DNA from: Bugula neritina
Lineage: Eukaryota; Bryozoa; Gymnolaemata; Cheilostomatida; Bugulidae
Assembly (NCBI GenBank): GCA_964035545.1
Contig: OZ037771.1
Location: 744,001 to 808,000 of the forward strand
Length of the DNA stretch: 64,000 bases
Direction of reading: 5' to 3'
This document shows, piece after piece, positions 48,301 to 60,500 of the stretch. The notes under the pieces are model-generated. The model was given only the letters and a program-made list of their open reading frames with translations. It was not told where the DNA came from and searched no databases. Numbering within the stretch: position 1 is the stretch's first letter; each line of letters opens with the position of its first letter. A program made the translations under genes and the position numbers.

Positions 48301-51251
48301 GCCACATGCACCAGTTTGAATAATACACAATACATTTACTCTCAATGAAGAGTGGACTTTCTGAGTATTAGACTTAACAAGATTGCTTACTGGGAGTTTA
48401 ATCAATAAGGAAGCCTATTATAATTAAGACTTGTGTTTTAGAGATATTAATTACTGCGGACCATTTGCTGTAAGCCGTGACATGCTACAGGGTTGTATAA
48501 GCAAATGGGTTCTCTCATTCAACTCTAGGTTTGTATAGTAAGTCATTATTTAAGAAAAATAATCTTCCAAGAGCTGTGAATACAGTTTAATGAGTTGCAA
48601 TATTAGAAACATGTTTTTCAAGAATAAACTTTGAGTCATGTTCCAAGTAAAACATTAACTTGAACTATGTTTCTAATACTATGTCAACTATTGTTGAGTA
48701 ACATCTTTGGGTGTAAATTTAGAGTCTTTTAACAGTTTGTTTTCTACAGATTTTATTAGCTATCTACCATCAGAAGTGGTGTTGGTGGAAACATTAAGAA
48801 ATGCTTCTACAGTTTGCCCTGCTGTGGATGATTTCAGCTCCTCTGTAGTAATATTAACTCCAGTCCTGAAGGCCAGCTGTCTGCAAGAGTACTTATTATG
48901 ATGGGAATTATCTTACTTAGTATATCATTGTAATATATCAATACAATATAATATAATATTATATAATAACATAATATAATTTAATAATATAATATAATGC
49001 AATATAATAATATATTATATAACAATATAATACTAGATATGAGTATCATGCTGGTAATAAGAATACTTGGTGGAATATCTCACCTTTTGTACTCAGCAAA
49101 CACAGCATCATAAGGGTGTCTCAGCAGTAACACACCTCTAGCTGCATAACCACCCCAGGAGCTATGAAACCACGGTTCATGTGACTTTAGAAACAGACAA
49201 CCTGTTGTGTTCCTTAGATAAGCTTCTTCATCACTCCTTTGTCTTTTGTAAACCTCACAGTCCTTCTGTCTCCTGTATCTGGTCCAGGTATACCCTATAA
49301 AATCAAGCAGTGCTGTGCAGTTATAATTAAAATGTATCATTTTTAAATTCCATTTGATAATAGTTGTCCTGGTACATGAGTCACATCAACTAAAAACGCC
49401 TATATATTGCTATTATAACTGAAATATTATATCTTGAAAAATCTACTCCCACAAATAGCTATAATTCAATGTAGGTAGATTCTAGACATTTACATCTAAA
49501 GCTAAACTTGTAAAAACTATACATATGCATAATCTACAGAACTAAATTCACCTCCTAAGAAACAGTGTGCTATGGGTGATGTCATCTAATCTCTCTGCCA
49601 TATGCTAGAAGTGTAAGCTACTGCTCTATACTCTATAGAGTTAAGTTATGGTATGAGTAATTTCATAGATTACACTTTAACCAATTACATAACATGTGTA
49701 TTCAGTGTCTTAGTAAACCTGAATATACATTATTATATTGGCATTGATTTTCATGTGCCACTAACAATTTTGCTGTGACCACAGCTACTGCTTGCAACAC
49801 ATTTCCTTAATACTTCTTAATATCTAGAATATTCTACTGCACAAATTAAACATTAATTTTGTAGGCCATTGCTAGCTCATACTTGAATTTTGTTCTGATT
49901 CAGAACAAAATTCAAGTATGAGCTAGCAATGAATTCTGAATACTTTCCAAGTATTACAATAACAGTATAGATTACAAGGTAAATGCTGTATAGAAATACT
50001 CCCAGACAAAGTTCATAGACACTCTAACTATTCAACGTTCAATTATCTTATTATAAATATACACAAAACAAGTTTAGAAATTTCAAGAAATTAGCTAGGA
50101 TTCTATAGCTATTAGCTACCAGTATTCTCGAACCTCCTCTACATGAACCTTCTACACATAACGCTCATACCTATACCCAGGATATCAACATAACATGCTA
50201 GCTAATTCTTATTGTCTGCGTAGCACTGAGTAAAGTATGTTTGTGTCAGATATAGGAATTCAGTAACTTGAAGGTATTGGATTTTACGACTTTTGTAGAC
50301 TAATGATTTGATGTAAAGCTTTTCATGTCACCTAGTAGTTAGCACAGACTAGAGTTGCTTACAAATACTCTAGGAAACATGTAGATTAGTCAGATGTGAT
50401 AGACTATATTCTACGAATAGAAAACTATAACATATTTATTTAGAATGTTGAGGTATAGATAAGTGTGAAGCAGTTCAACCAAAGAATGCAGCTAAAAATC
50501 CAATTGTGTTGAATCTTAGTCTCACAGAATATACAGAGCATGGTAGATCGAACTATAAAACAGATCTCTGTTAGACTATGCAGGGTATTATGTAGAGTAA
50601 GTCTTACTAGTTAGAGACCCTAACCACAGTATCCAGTCATTCCCACTCCCAGGAGCTCCTGATACGTGGTGTGTAGGGAAAGTTCTTTCATCTTCCAGTT
50701 CACTCACTTCGTATTTCTTACACTCATCTGGGGAGACTGAGATGTGCTGCCTTTGACATTCACCTACATCAGTGTCGTTTGGACTGTCGGCTTCACGCTG
50801 TATCCTCTCTATTATAACCAGGCCATGTGCATTGCTGTTTGTAGCTACATGTGTATAATAGACATAGTAAACAGCTATTTTCTTTTGGCAAATATTAGAA
50901 AGATATTTTTCAGTTTAAGTATAATTAAATATGTAAACACATGCATTTTACTACATGTTGTACATCCTATATATGTATTCAAGGCATTGCATCCTTTAGT
51001 CACTTTGATTTTAGTATCACCATTTCATTCATTATTCTATTAGCAATCTTTCTAGCCACTAATAGCATATCTGCAGGCAATTTTTAAAAACAATAAATAA
51101 TTTTAAAAAATTCAACAGACAATCCCCGACTTTTTTACTCACTGGACGAAATAATCTGCCACTCACCTGATTTATAAGTTAGCATTGAGGCAACAAACAG
51201 AGTAACAACTCCAAAGCATAAAATAAATAACAAAGTCAGTTTACTCGTCAT
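45395..51251 (-). CDS. WSCD-type membrane sulfotransferase without WSC domains
   Basis: Seven exons (51251-51167, 50763-50608, 49312-49084, 48880-48768, 47750-47570, 46678-46603, 45514-45395) join in perfect phase to 319 aa. Residues 5-24 are a signal anchor (LTLLFILCFGVVTLFVASML), so it is a type II, probably Golgi, protein. A short Cys-containing stem follows. The PAPS 5'-phosphate loop is SGAPGSGNDW near residue 60, matching the FPGxGNTW loop of WSCD proteins. The 3'-phosphate block is LLRHPYDAVFAEYKR near 140. LKHAKYWLTEYTRPLHVLVY and the KR-basic region with CCVVKNPENKSLKR correspond to the distal sulfotransferase core. Two N-glycosylation sites (NIT, NVS) lie in exon 4. Vertebrate WSCD1/2 carry WSC domains before this core; none is present here. 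The acceptor substrate cannot be inferred. Confidence 0.88.
45840..46602 (-). repeat. 39-bp minisatellite starting at sulfotransferase exon 6 donor
   Basis: About 18-19 copies of CAGTAGTTGTCTGCTCTTTA plus CTGTAGATATAGAAGGA (minus strand). The donor itself, CGA|GTAAGTAGTTGTTTGCTC, is the first, diverged unit, and the array runs directly on from it. Confidence 0.9.
46680..47360 (-). repeat. About 51-bp minisatellite at sulfotransferase exon 6 acceptor
   Basis: About 12-13 copies containing TATGTTATACTATTCTACA (minus strand). The true junction is ACTATTCTACAG|AAGACAC. The two nearest copies keep CTACAG|AATGTAC, while most distal copies read CTACATAATG and have lost the AG. It fills most of intron 5. 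Confidence 0.88.
47838..48312. repeat. CCACCTCACCACATGCACCAT minisatellite
   Basis: Alternating 21-bp and 12-bp units in sulfotransferase intron 4. This array is strand-biased, with no G-rich runs on the plus strand, and starts about 85 bp from exon 5. Unlike the others it does not touch a splice site. Confidence 0.9.
48930..49045. repeat. AT-only low-complexity tract
   Basis: ATAATATAAT-type words with almost no G or C, inside sulfotransferase intron 3 between exon 4 (48880) and exon 3 (49084). Confidence 0.8.
49867..49931. repeat. Near-perfect 65-bp palindrome
   Basis: Arms of 32 bp (CATTGCTAGCTCATACTTGA at the outer end) are exact inverted copies separated by a single T. It lies in sulfotransferase intron 2. 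Such a structure can extrude as a cruciform or form a long RNA hairpin. Confidence 0.92.
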
Positions 51252-52013
51252 TCTCTCTCAGTGAGTATTTTACAAAAATATTTTAGTTAGCAGTAATTCA
51301 AAGAGTGGAAAAGAAATATTGAAAAGTTTTAAATAGATCATATTATAAACAAAATTCGACTAGAACTTGGATTAAAAACCATGCAAATATATATTTTCAG
51401 AAACTTTTACAATAGAATAAACTATTCCTTCTTTTCGAACAAGTGTTTAATACAGGTGAATGTTGATCAAGATAAGATATAGAGCTAGCATATTTAGTGT
51501 TACAGCATAATTGTCCCCTTCCAGCCACATATTATTCAATAATAGTTACACAATACAGCTGGCAGTTGCTATATAATATGTGAATGGTGATTGGCTGCCT
51601 ATACAGCAATTTTAGTCATTAGATATTGTATTAGATGTTGACAGTATTGTTCAAGAGCAGTGACACCACTATAGTCATAAATATAGGTATAAGCTCTAAC
51701 CATCCACATTACACTACATCACAATGCTGTGATAAAATAATTGCAAGGTTTTATAGTTCAGGAGTTATTCTCCCTCAACTATAAATAGTTCTTTAAAACT
51801 TACAGCCAGCATGAGCTTCAAACAAATATTAAACAAAACATTTCACATTAAATAATTTGTGATCAGCCCAAGGCTTAAGTAAAAAATTGTTAGCACAAGC
51901 CAGCATAAACCATCTCATTATAAAATAAAAGTTCCATGCAGCTCCAAATTTTAATAATTCATCATGAAAACCCAGGTCAGCAATAATGACAATAGTTTCT
52001 TAAGAATTCTCAA

Positions 52014-52084
52014 CTCATCTGGAATTCGAACCCTAGACCTCTGGCTTGCAAGCAAGTGTGCTAACCATTACACCACGGAGACAC
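52014..52084 (-). pseudogene. Degenerate tRNA-like sequence
   Basis: The minus strand reads TCTCCGTGGTGTAATGGTTA, like the 5' half and A box of a tRNA, then GGTTCGAATTCC as B box. The anticodon arm does not form a standard 5-bp stem with a 7-nt loop, and the acceptor ends do not pair well. It is a tRNA pseudogene or SINE head. Confidence 0.5.
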
Positions 52085-52162
52085 TGAGTGATCACATTAC
52101 AATATTGAAGTTCAGCACCCATGTCTACTTACCTCATATGGTGCAATAGAGTAGAAACTCAC

Positions 52163-52219
52163 CAAAATGCTTATAATACTGAGGCTTCAGTCTGATCACT
52201 TCATATATCTTACATTCTC
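52163..52219 (-). other. Orphan cassette-exon-like segment
   Basis: 57 nt bounded by CTATACAG| and |GTGAGTTT, open in phase 1/1. It encodes ECKIYEVIRLKPQYYKHF, which resembles ECKKYEVSELED in sulfotransferase exon 2. Its phases would allow splicing straight into that exon. It may be an alternative 5' exon or the remnant of a paralog. Confidence 0.4.
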
Positions 52220-53168
52220 CTGTATAGACAGTGATAGGCTGTTTATGGCTTTGACTTATACACGCAAACAATAAGAGAGCATAACTCCAATATGTTTAAA
52301 ATATTAGTAGGTTATATGAATATTATTAATTTGAATTCATAAACACTACCAGTACCAAATACTAGAAACTATGCATATTAATAAAACATTTTGCATCCTG
52401 ATGCCTAATTTAAAGTTTTTGATTATAGTGATGGTCATTTATTGTAAACATTAAATTTTCAACTACAATCACGAGTGTGACAATAGACCAAAAATGAAAG
52501 CTCACTTCATTTTACTAAAAATTAGTAATATTGATATTATTACTGTAAGTTATAGTAGTATTTTTCAATTTACATTATAATAATTAATATAGTTACTAAT
52601 TAGTATCAGTATAAGTACAACTATTACTGACAATGAGTACAGTGAGCATTGGCTATCATTGTGATTATCACTATGATAGACTACTAGTACTGTACTTGCA
52701 GCCATAGCATACGTATGAGCATCAACTTCACTGCGATGTCAGATGTCCGTCGGCTGCGTAAAGCCATAAAACCAATAATATTGTGATTTTAAGCTGAGAC
52801 AGTAATAAAAATCGCTCTACCTACAATAAAATACTAATTAAGGTTTTGGGGCTAGTAGATGCAACTTCAAATTATTTCTTTTGTAGAGTTTGTAGCCTTA
52901 GATTTTAAAAAAAGAAAAGTTGGCCAAGCCAATGGAATGAATTACATTAATACAATGTAGAAAAAACCCACGCTTACAATTTTTCAGCTAATAACCCCAC
53001 GGGTGCTATTAGTATTAGTGCTATCGGTGTTAAAATTTAAAAATAACTGTTGAATCATAAATTTATCATGGAATAATTGTGTTCATTAGTAAATAAAAAG
53101 TGTCACCTGTAGAATTATATGTTAATTGGTTTTAAGAGTAATTTATTTTTAAACTATTATCTACAAAA

Positions 53169-56100
53169 ATGTTGAAAACGTGTATTCGGGCTGCGCTGTG
53201 CAACTCTTTTAAAGACCAAGGACTTACAAAATCAATGAAACTGAAAGGTATTGCTATTACTATTACTATTAGTATTACATTTACAGTATTACTATTAGTT
53301 ATTACTATTACTAATACTAATAATAATAGTTATAGTGTAAGCATAACTTTAGTTGTAATATAGTTTTAAGTATTACTATTAGTATTAGTATTACTACTAG
53401 TACTACGTCTACTATTATTTGATTTTATCATAATAATATTAATTAGCATAAGTTGAAGTACTGTGACTGGAACTGGTACTAGTAGTAGTAACTAACTAGT
53501 GGAAGTATCTGCATTGAAGTAGTACCACTAGTTTTGCAACTAATACTGTTACTTATTAGTTATTACTATTAGTACTACATTTAGCGTTACTATAAGTATA
53601 ACATCAAGTTCAACATGTAGTGCTTACAGTTAGTAATACTAATAGGATGGCTGTGTAATTTTGAAAAATAAACATAATCAAATTAACATAAGATGGTATA
53701 ACTATAAGTATAGTATAAGTAAAAGTATTGCTTTTACCCTGATCGCTTTAACTTAGAGTTTGTGTTAGTCTTAATGTTGAAGTTAATGATGATGATAAAC
53801 ATAATCATAATGAGTCATGACTACCATCGTCATGGTGTAGATGTCTCAAATGTAATTATGTCGTTTTACTTTTTAGTTTACTTATACGTCTTATAGACTA
53901 GAGACTAAAGCAAATGAAAATATTGTAAACTTAATATAAAATTAAATGAATAACTAGCAATTTAGCATGCTCGGAGTCATGGTTTCAGTTTTGACTTTAG
54001 ATTTTGTCATTACCAATATGGTTCTTGAATTATTCACAGTGTTAACCATTCATAATGGTAATTGCTATATCTACTGAATTTGGAAATAAATATAATATTT
54101 AAATTAAAATTTAAACTAAAAATAGTATATCTTAATTTTATGGCTGATATTAAATAGCAAAACTAGTAGTTACAGCTTGGTGGAACCGGAGTGAGTCTAA
54201 TGGCAATAGTTTTGAAGTAAATGGTAAAAGCAATTTGAAACTTAAACTCAAAGTTAAAGTAGTTCTACATTAAACTGTCACTCACTCATTCACTTTTCAA
54301 TTTTACAAAGAATGAAGTTTAAGTTATAGTTAAAAATGTTGTAGTATATTCAGTAATCCAAAGAGTTGAACTTGAAGTGATTTTCGTAATATAAATATTT
54401 ATATTCTATATTTATGCATATGGAATAATCGAAACCAACATTATGAACTTTAAGCATTATTTTTTTTCAGTTCGACTGTTAAGGATTGACAGAAAATTGA
54501 AAATGTCAAGAATGTTAAAAATGTTTTAAACTACGCAATACTGTAGTAAAAGCTTTATAGTAATTTTTCATTACAGGTCTACCATTGTCACAACTAATTT
54601 TGAAATTTCCTTTTCAAGATAATCTTACCAAAACGCAACCAAATGGCAACGAGTAAGTTTTTAACTATATAGCTCTTTGGCTTGAATTCACACATCATTT
54701 CAATAGGCTTCAGCAGAAACTTTAGACACATACGTTTATATAATTTGTAAAACTCATGCCACCCAACTTACACTTTTACATTGTTGCACTATCTTAACTT
54801 TGTGCTAACACATTACCCCTGGTGTATGTAATAGTTATCTGTGTCATTGTTATCCGACTGTATCTTGAGAAACTGCATAAGCTGGCTACTGTTTTGTTTT
54901 AGTTTCCACCAGCAGAGAGATTTTCATATGTCTGCAAACAGTCCCATTAAATTTCAGCCACCTTCAAATTGGCTAAAATATAATGAACTTGTATTTCCTC
55001 CCAGAGAAGAGGACGAGCCATGCAGACCTGCAGTAAGTAGACTGCATATTTATCAAGTCAAAGCATACCAAACATTATATTAGGAAGTACACTCTACACT
55101 GCAACATATTAATAATATCTGCAAGGGTACATTGTTTACATTAGTGATGTAATAAACACATTGCCAATCGTATAGTGAATGTAATAACTGCAGTATTTGT
55201 ATAATTCAGATGCTTTTATCTATTTTCAGAATTTAACTTCTGCTAATTCTACTGTGAAGACTGCCGTTATCTATTAATGATTGCAATTATTTGATTTGTA
55301 GGAAATCTTTCACCAGAGAGCCCATGTGAAGTATCAGTTTGACAAAATGAATTACCTCTGCAGGATGGTAGGTATATGTACTTCTACCTGTCAAAGCCTG
55401 TCTACATGGCTTCTGTGAACAAGTTGCTATGTTCACTTCTACCTGCCAGAGCCTGTCTACATGGCTTCTGTGAGCAAGTTGTTGTCTTCACTTCTACCTG
55501 TCAAAGCCTGTCTACATGACTTCTGTGAGCAAGTTGTTGTGTTCACTTCTACCTGTCAAAGCCTGTCTACATGACTTCTGTGAGCAAGTTGTTGTGTTCA
55601 CTTCAAGTAGCAATTCACACTCTTCAATGTCTTACAGCTTATATAATCATCCACTCGTGTTGTTGATAGGTAAGAGGCATGAGTGTTGATGAAGCAAGGA
55701 AACAGCTTACCTTCAGAAACAGAGCTGGCGCCACCATTCTCAAAGAGGTCAGTTTTTACTTCGCGTGTTATTGCAAGGTCACACAGTGCTGCTAGGCTAA
55801 TTTTATACTTCTCAGCTCTTTTCCTCTCCGCTCTGTCCTGTTCGGGTAGCGAGCTCTTCTCATCTCTTATAATATGAGGAAAGGAGGAGGGGAGCCATTA
55901 AACTTTGATACAGTCAAAATGAATCTCCATAACTTACTACTCTGATATATGCCCACTCTGTAAGTTCCTGTACTTCCTCTAGAAATTGTCTCACCTTAAA
56001 TTATGTTGTAGCTTATTGAGGAAGCCCAAGACATGGCAGTTAAAGAGCATAACGTGGAGTTTAAATCTAACTTGTGGGTTGGTGAGTGTTACGACTAGCT

Positions 56101-56839
56101 CTCTTTTTGCTACAAGTTTGAATTATCGCCTACATTCGTTTTTGTCAATTTGTAAAGTTTTGTAAATTTGGACGAGAGCATACTTCATATTATTGTTTTT
56201 AATACCAAAACAATTCACACTTTCAGCTCTTGAAAGTAAGAAGTTTACGGAGCGAAAAATGATTTCATTTTGATCACTGTGAAAGCTTCTTGTGTTGTAT
56301 TCTGTAGTTTCTAAAGTTTGCGTTTTATTATTTGCTTTGTTGTGTAGCTGAGGCTTTCGTCACACCAGCTGGATTTTTTAAAGGAATTCGTAAACATGCT
56401 AAGACTTATTCTGGGATTGTTCAGTGAGTAGACAGCCACGCATTTATGCTATATCTATTATCTTTTTAGGAATTGTGATTTTTCTGTTTTGATCTACCAA
56501 TACATGTGCAGGCTCCATGGATTTAATATAAAATATTTGCCTTTTTTTTTAAAAAAATGCTTGTTTTCCTTGTTACAATTTATCTTTTTTATTAGCAAAA
56601 AACCATTATAAGTGCATATATGTGCTATGTATGTCGTAATCATTAATACATACACCTATCAAATAGTGATTATGTCATGGTGTTGTATCAATTTTAGTTA
56701 TCGGTTCATACACCTGTTCATCAAGTTGAGAGAAGGCCCTCCTCCTGAGCACTACTATACTCCAGAATCAAATGGTTATGAGCTGAAAGAACAATATCTG
56801 AGTCGTCTGCGGAACCGAAAGATAGTCAACTCCCTGTAA
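53169..56839 (+). CDS. MRPL22: Mitochondrial large-subunit ribosomal protein uL22m
   Basis: Eight exons (53169-53247, 54577-54652, 54903-55032, 55302-55367, 55670-55747, 56012-56081, 56348-56423, 56698-56839) join in phase to 238 aa. Residues 1-27 (MLKTCIRAALCNSF...) are basic and hydroxylated without acidic clusters at the very start, as expected of a mitochondrial targeting sequence. The uL22 core runs from about 85 onward: CRPAEIFHQRAHVKYQFDKM, RGMSVDEARKQLTFRNRAGA, EEAQDMAVKEHNVEFKSNLW, then HLFIKLREGPPP and a basic C-terminus SRLRNRKIVNSL. These match the human protein (about 206 aa) almost block for block. The N-terminal extension is longer here. The protein lines the exit tunnel of the mitoribosome. 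A poly(A) signal AATAAA is at 56934. A 57-60-bp tandem repeat begins just after the exon 4 donor. Confidence 0.92.
55375..55612 (+). repeat. 57-60-bp tandem repeat after MRPL22 exon 4 donor
   Basis: Four copies of a unit containing CACTTCTACCTGTCAAAGCC and ACATGACTTCTGTGAGCAAG. The first copy begins about ten bases after ATG|GTAGGTATATG. Confidence 0.85.
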
Positions 56840-57507
56840 CACAACATTGCGGAAACTCCCAATTTTTTATAGTGACTGATAAAGCTATTTCAAACAGAAC
56901 ATCTCATTAAGATATGAGCACGTCTTCTTACTCAATAAATCATAAAGTTAGTAGAGTAACTTGAAATATGCATTGTTTTTAACTTGTTGAAAGCTGTTGC
57001 TTAAGCTTACCACAATATTTAAGCTGCTGTTCTTGTTTTCTTTAAGCAAGGTAGTCCACATCCAATAAGTCTTTTTGTTTTAGCTAATGGTTTCATGTAG
57101 CCATTTACTCTGCAACACAATGTATTACAATAAAGCAATGAGCAACCACCAGCTAGTACTCTTCACTTGATGCCACCTAGTAGTGACTGTTTTCCTGTTG
57201 CACAGGTCTTAGTGTTCTGGTCTAACCAAGCATATGGAACTTTATAACACCATAACAACTGGATATATTATTGCAAAATGTTGAAGAATGTATACAAGTT
57301 TTAATAATAGAATTGCAACTATTCTACGCATGTATAATTTTGAAGAGAATTTTCAACAGTTATTGCATCTAATGCATTAGATAAAGTTACTTAAAATATA
57401 TTTCACTACCAGCAAACTCATGCTTAGTTCAAAACCGGGGAAAAAATTTTTTTAAGTCTTTCTTGGAGATGTGGTGAAATTTCGTAGTTATCATGTGTAG
57501 AAAAATT
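56840..57507. other. Convergent 3' spacer
   Basis: Lies between the MRPL22 stop and the stop of the minus-strand unknown gene. AATAAA occurs at 56934 (plus). No gene is seen. Confidence 0.5.
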
Positions 57508-60500
57508 TCATGGAAATAAAATTCTATTGACTTGCCTATAAATATCTTTTTCACTTGGTGGCAATGATCCTGATATGTTGAACATTTTCTGCAGCACTTC
57601 TATTTCCCTCTGACTTGGTGTTAGCCGTGACCGTGATTTCTTGTTAAAAGTTTCCTCAACACCTTGCTGCTTTACTCTATTAGCTTTATATTTTCTGGTT
57701 GACATTTGATCAAACCCAGTCTCAACATGTCTTTTACCTAAATAGTTTAAACTGCAAAACATTTGTGAAAAAATAAACGATCACAAAGCAATATATTGCG
57801 TCTTCGTCACAAGTAGCTACTTTCACGGTGTACTATGTAATGACCTGATGCCTTTCTCCTTTCATGCCTTCTGATCATATTCTCAATCCTTTGACATCGT
57901 AGCAAGCTGTAGCCATCCTTGTGGTTTGTATGCCGGATCTCATCTACTATAACTTTTGATGAGTATGTAACCTTGATTGGTGGGAGTGGCTTCACTACGT
58001 TGTGCTGAGAGAAGTTTCTAGTCTTTGGTTCTAGCCGTTTAATATCCAACTCTAGTTGGTTCTAAAATGTTTATGGTGGTGTCAGACACCTAAGACAAGA
58101 TGGAAATCACCCAGTCTACATTTGTTAAATAGGCATTAGCTGGGCGATGTAGCATTTCTAAGACATATTGCCTCTTCTCTGAACATAGAGGTAACATTTT
58201 AATACAATGGGCTACTACCATTTTTATCCTGCTAGGAATATTGACTTATACACGTATGTCCAGTACTTACACTACAATTATTACATCATTACTATAGACT
58301 CTTGTTAGCAAGCACATTGCAAAAGTATGCAGAAATATAGGGTATCATGTTAGTTAAATGCATTCCCCTTCTCCATCGTTTAATACTGAGCTAATATTTT
58401 CAGCATAGGGATGAGGCTACCTGCAGCTTAGCTAGGCAGCAAGCGACATTCAATTTTATCAATATGGTTTTTTTCAGCTAGTATGAAATATGTGCGTACC
58501 CTCTAGCGTTACATTTATGTCTGTAATAAGTTATAAGTGATACTAAACTCTAGTATGTTGTGTGACTGCTGGTGGTTGATCACTTGGGCTCTCCACATAC
58601 TTCAGATATCTCCACATTACTGAGTTTCTCTCCAACTGAAAGCAGCGCCTCATAGCAGCGATGGGGTTTGTAGACGCCTCATTCTGTATGCCAGATGCCT
58701 GTGTGGTCCTGCACGATGCTATAGCTGGGAGAACTGGTAGTGTACAGGCCTTAGCAGACATGACGGGGCTTACATACTGAGACCCCGTGATGCACATACT
58801 CTGCCAGGTATCTTCAGACAAAGTTTGAATTTTTCTTCTGTTCCTTAAACAAAAACATTTAAACTTTAATTAAAAAGTAAAAAACATTCCATGCATGACA
58901 CTGTATTACCACAGCTTTTTTCTACAGGGAAAGTAGTGAAAGAAAAAAACAATATAGCATTATACAAAATTGTATTTTTGTGAAAGTTTTAACACTGACG
59001 AGTAAGCTGTCATATGAATATTGTTTGCTCCTCAAATATGACTTTTAAAAAGTGATAAAAGATATTTTGCTTAAATTGCAGTCAGTATAAATACTTTAAA
59101 TTATACCACAAATATCAAACATTCCCAGATTGGAACAACAAATCCAGTGACCTATACTCAACTTATTCTTACATTGTCTGTTTCAGGGTGAGGTTTTGTA
59201 ACCAGTTGCTCTGTGTTTCATTTCTTTCCAAGTGTCTTCTCTCCCAAAATTTTTTGCCTACATGCAACGTATCACACAGCAACATAAATAACTACTGAAT
59301 CAAACAATTTACTCAATAACTAAAGATTGTTGTTTTTACTTATTTTATTCAAAATTGTTAGAACTTGCATTTACGTATATCTGTTGGTATTTACATTTAG
59401 AAGAGAATAAATATAATACAAACCATGTAAATAAGTTTTTTCTTTGCGGCTTACTTTGCATCTTCTGAAACACTCAATGAAATGATTATCCGCTAGGCTG
59501 CTAGGAGAGGGATTTGGGTCTTGTCTCTTTTTATTCCATGCGTCTGATTCTTCGGTCTCGGTCATAAAAGTTTTGCTCCCAACCAAGTGGGTGGAAGAAG
59601 TGCCTACTTTATCGCTGCTCTTGAATTTATAAAAATAGTTTAAACATAGTTTTATTCCAAATTCGGAGTAAACATAATACATAGCGAGTTTAAAAAATAA
59701 CTGTCTATTCAAATAGTAACTTTATCACACAGTTTACCCTTGATTACATGTTGAAGTAAGACATGCAGCTTTCACAATTTAAGCACACAACACATCACAC
59801 CTTTTTTAAATAAACCAATAATGCAACAACTTGATGATATTAATTTGTTTTTTTATATACCTATTATATAAAATTGTCTTGATTTGACACCGAGAGCCAT
59901 ACTGGTTCAAGAACCACAGGCAAGTTTTTAAAATCAACTTAAGAGAATAACTTAAATAAATATGAACTAGTTTGTGCAGAACTTGGCTAATATTGCAATC
60001 ATCATTGGTTAATTAAATCATTAAAAACCGTAACAAGAGGTTGGCCACCACCTAACAAAAGTAAAAGAGGTTGACTATCAACTAACAGAAGTAGAAGAGA
60101 TTTACCATCAACTAACAGAAGTAGAAGATGTCTACCACCACTTAACAGAAGTAGAAGGTGTTTACCACCAACCAACAGACACAGGCTGAATAGAAATATA
60201 GTATTTCTATTCACCTCAGTTTCTTGCATCAATGTCGAGGACAGTACTGCCTTCTTGCTAATGCAATCATAGTAGAATTTTTTAGAGTACTTGTTTGGTA
60301 AAATACTTTCACTCCGGGATCTTTTAGCATTTTTAGATTTAAGATCCAGGGGTTTAAAGTTTGTTGTTGATTTATTAGTTGGCATGGAACTTCAAAATAT
60401 GATAAGAAATTATACTCGCAATACTCACCGTTATTGCTACTTATTACTGGTATTTTAGCCAAGATTTTTCATTACCCTAAAACATGTGACTAATTTGAAG

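Larger units (their letters stand above)
51252..53168. other. Intergenic; orphan exon-like and tRNA-like segments
   Basis: Divergent spacer between the sulfotransferase (-) and MRPL22 (+). It contains a tRNA-like sequence at 52.01-52.08 kb, an orphan splice-bounded segment at 52163-52219, and tracts of TAGTATTACT-like words near 52.5-52.7 kb. No complete gene is seen. Confidence 0.5.

Noticed and set aside
47804-48348. His/Pro/Ser/Thr-rich secreted-looking open frames on plus strand
   Set aside because: Minisatellite of CCACCTCACCACATGCACC type within a minus-strand intron, open in all three frames.
50744-51043. 99-codon plus-strand hydrophobic open frame
   Set aside because: Antisense to sulfotransferase exon 2 and its first intron, with no splice or codon support.
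52014-52084. Functional tRNA gene
   Set aside because: The anticodon arm and acceptor stem do not pair properly. Listed as a tRNA-like pseudogene.
57508-57740. Homeodomain gene
   Set aside because: SRLTPSQREIEVLQKMF vaguely resembles helix 1, but there is no WFxNRR helix 3 and the frame stops soon after.
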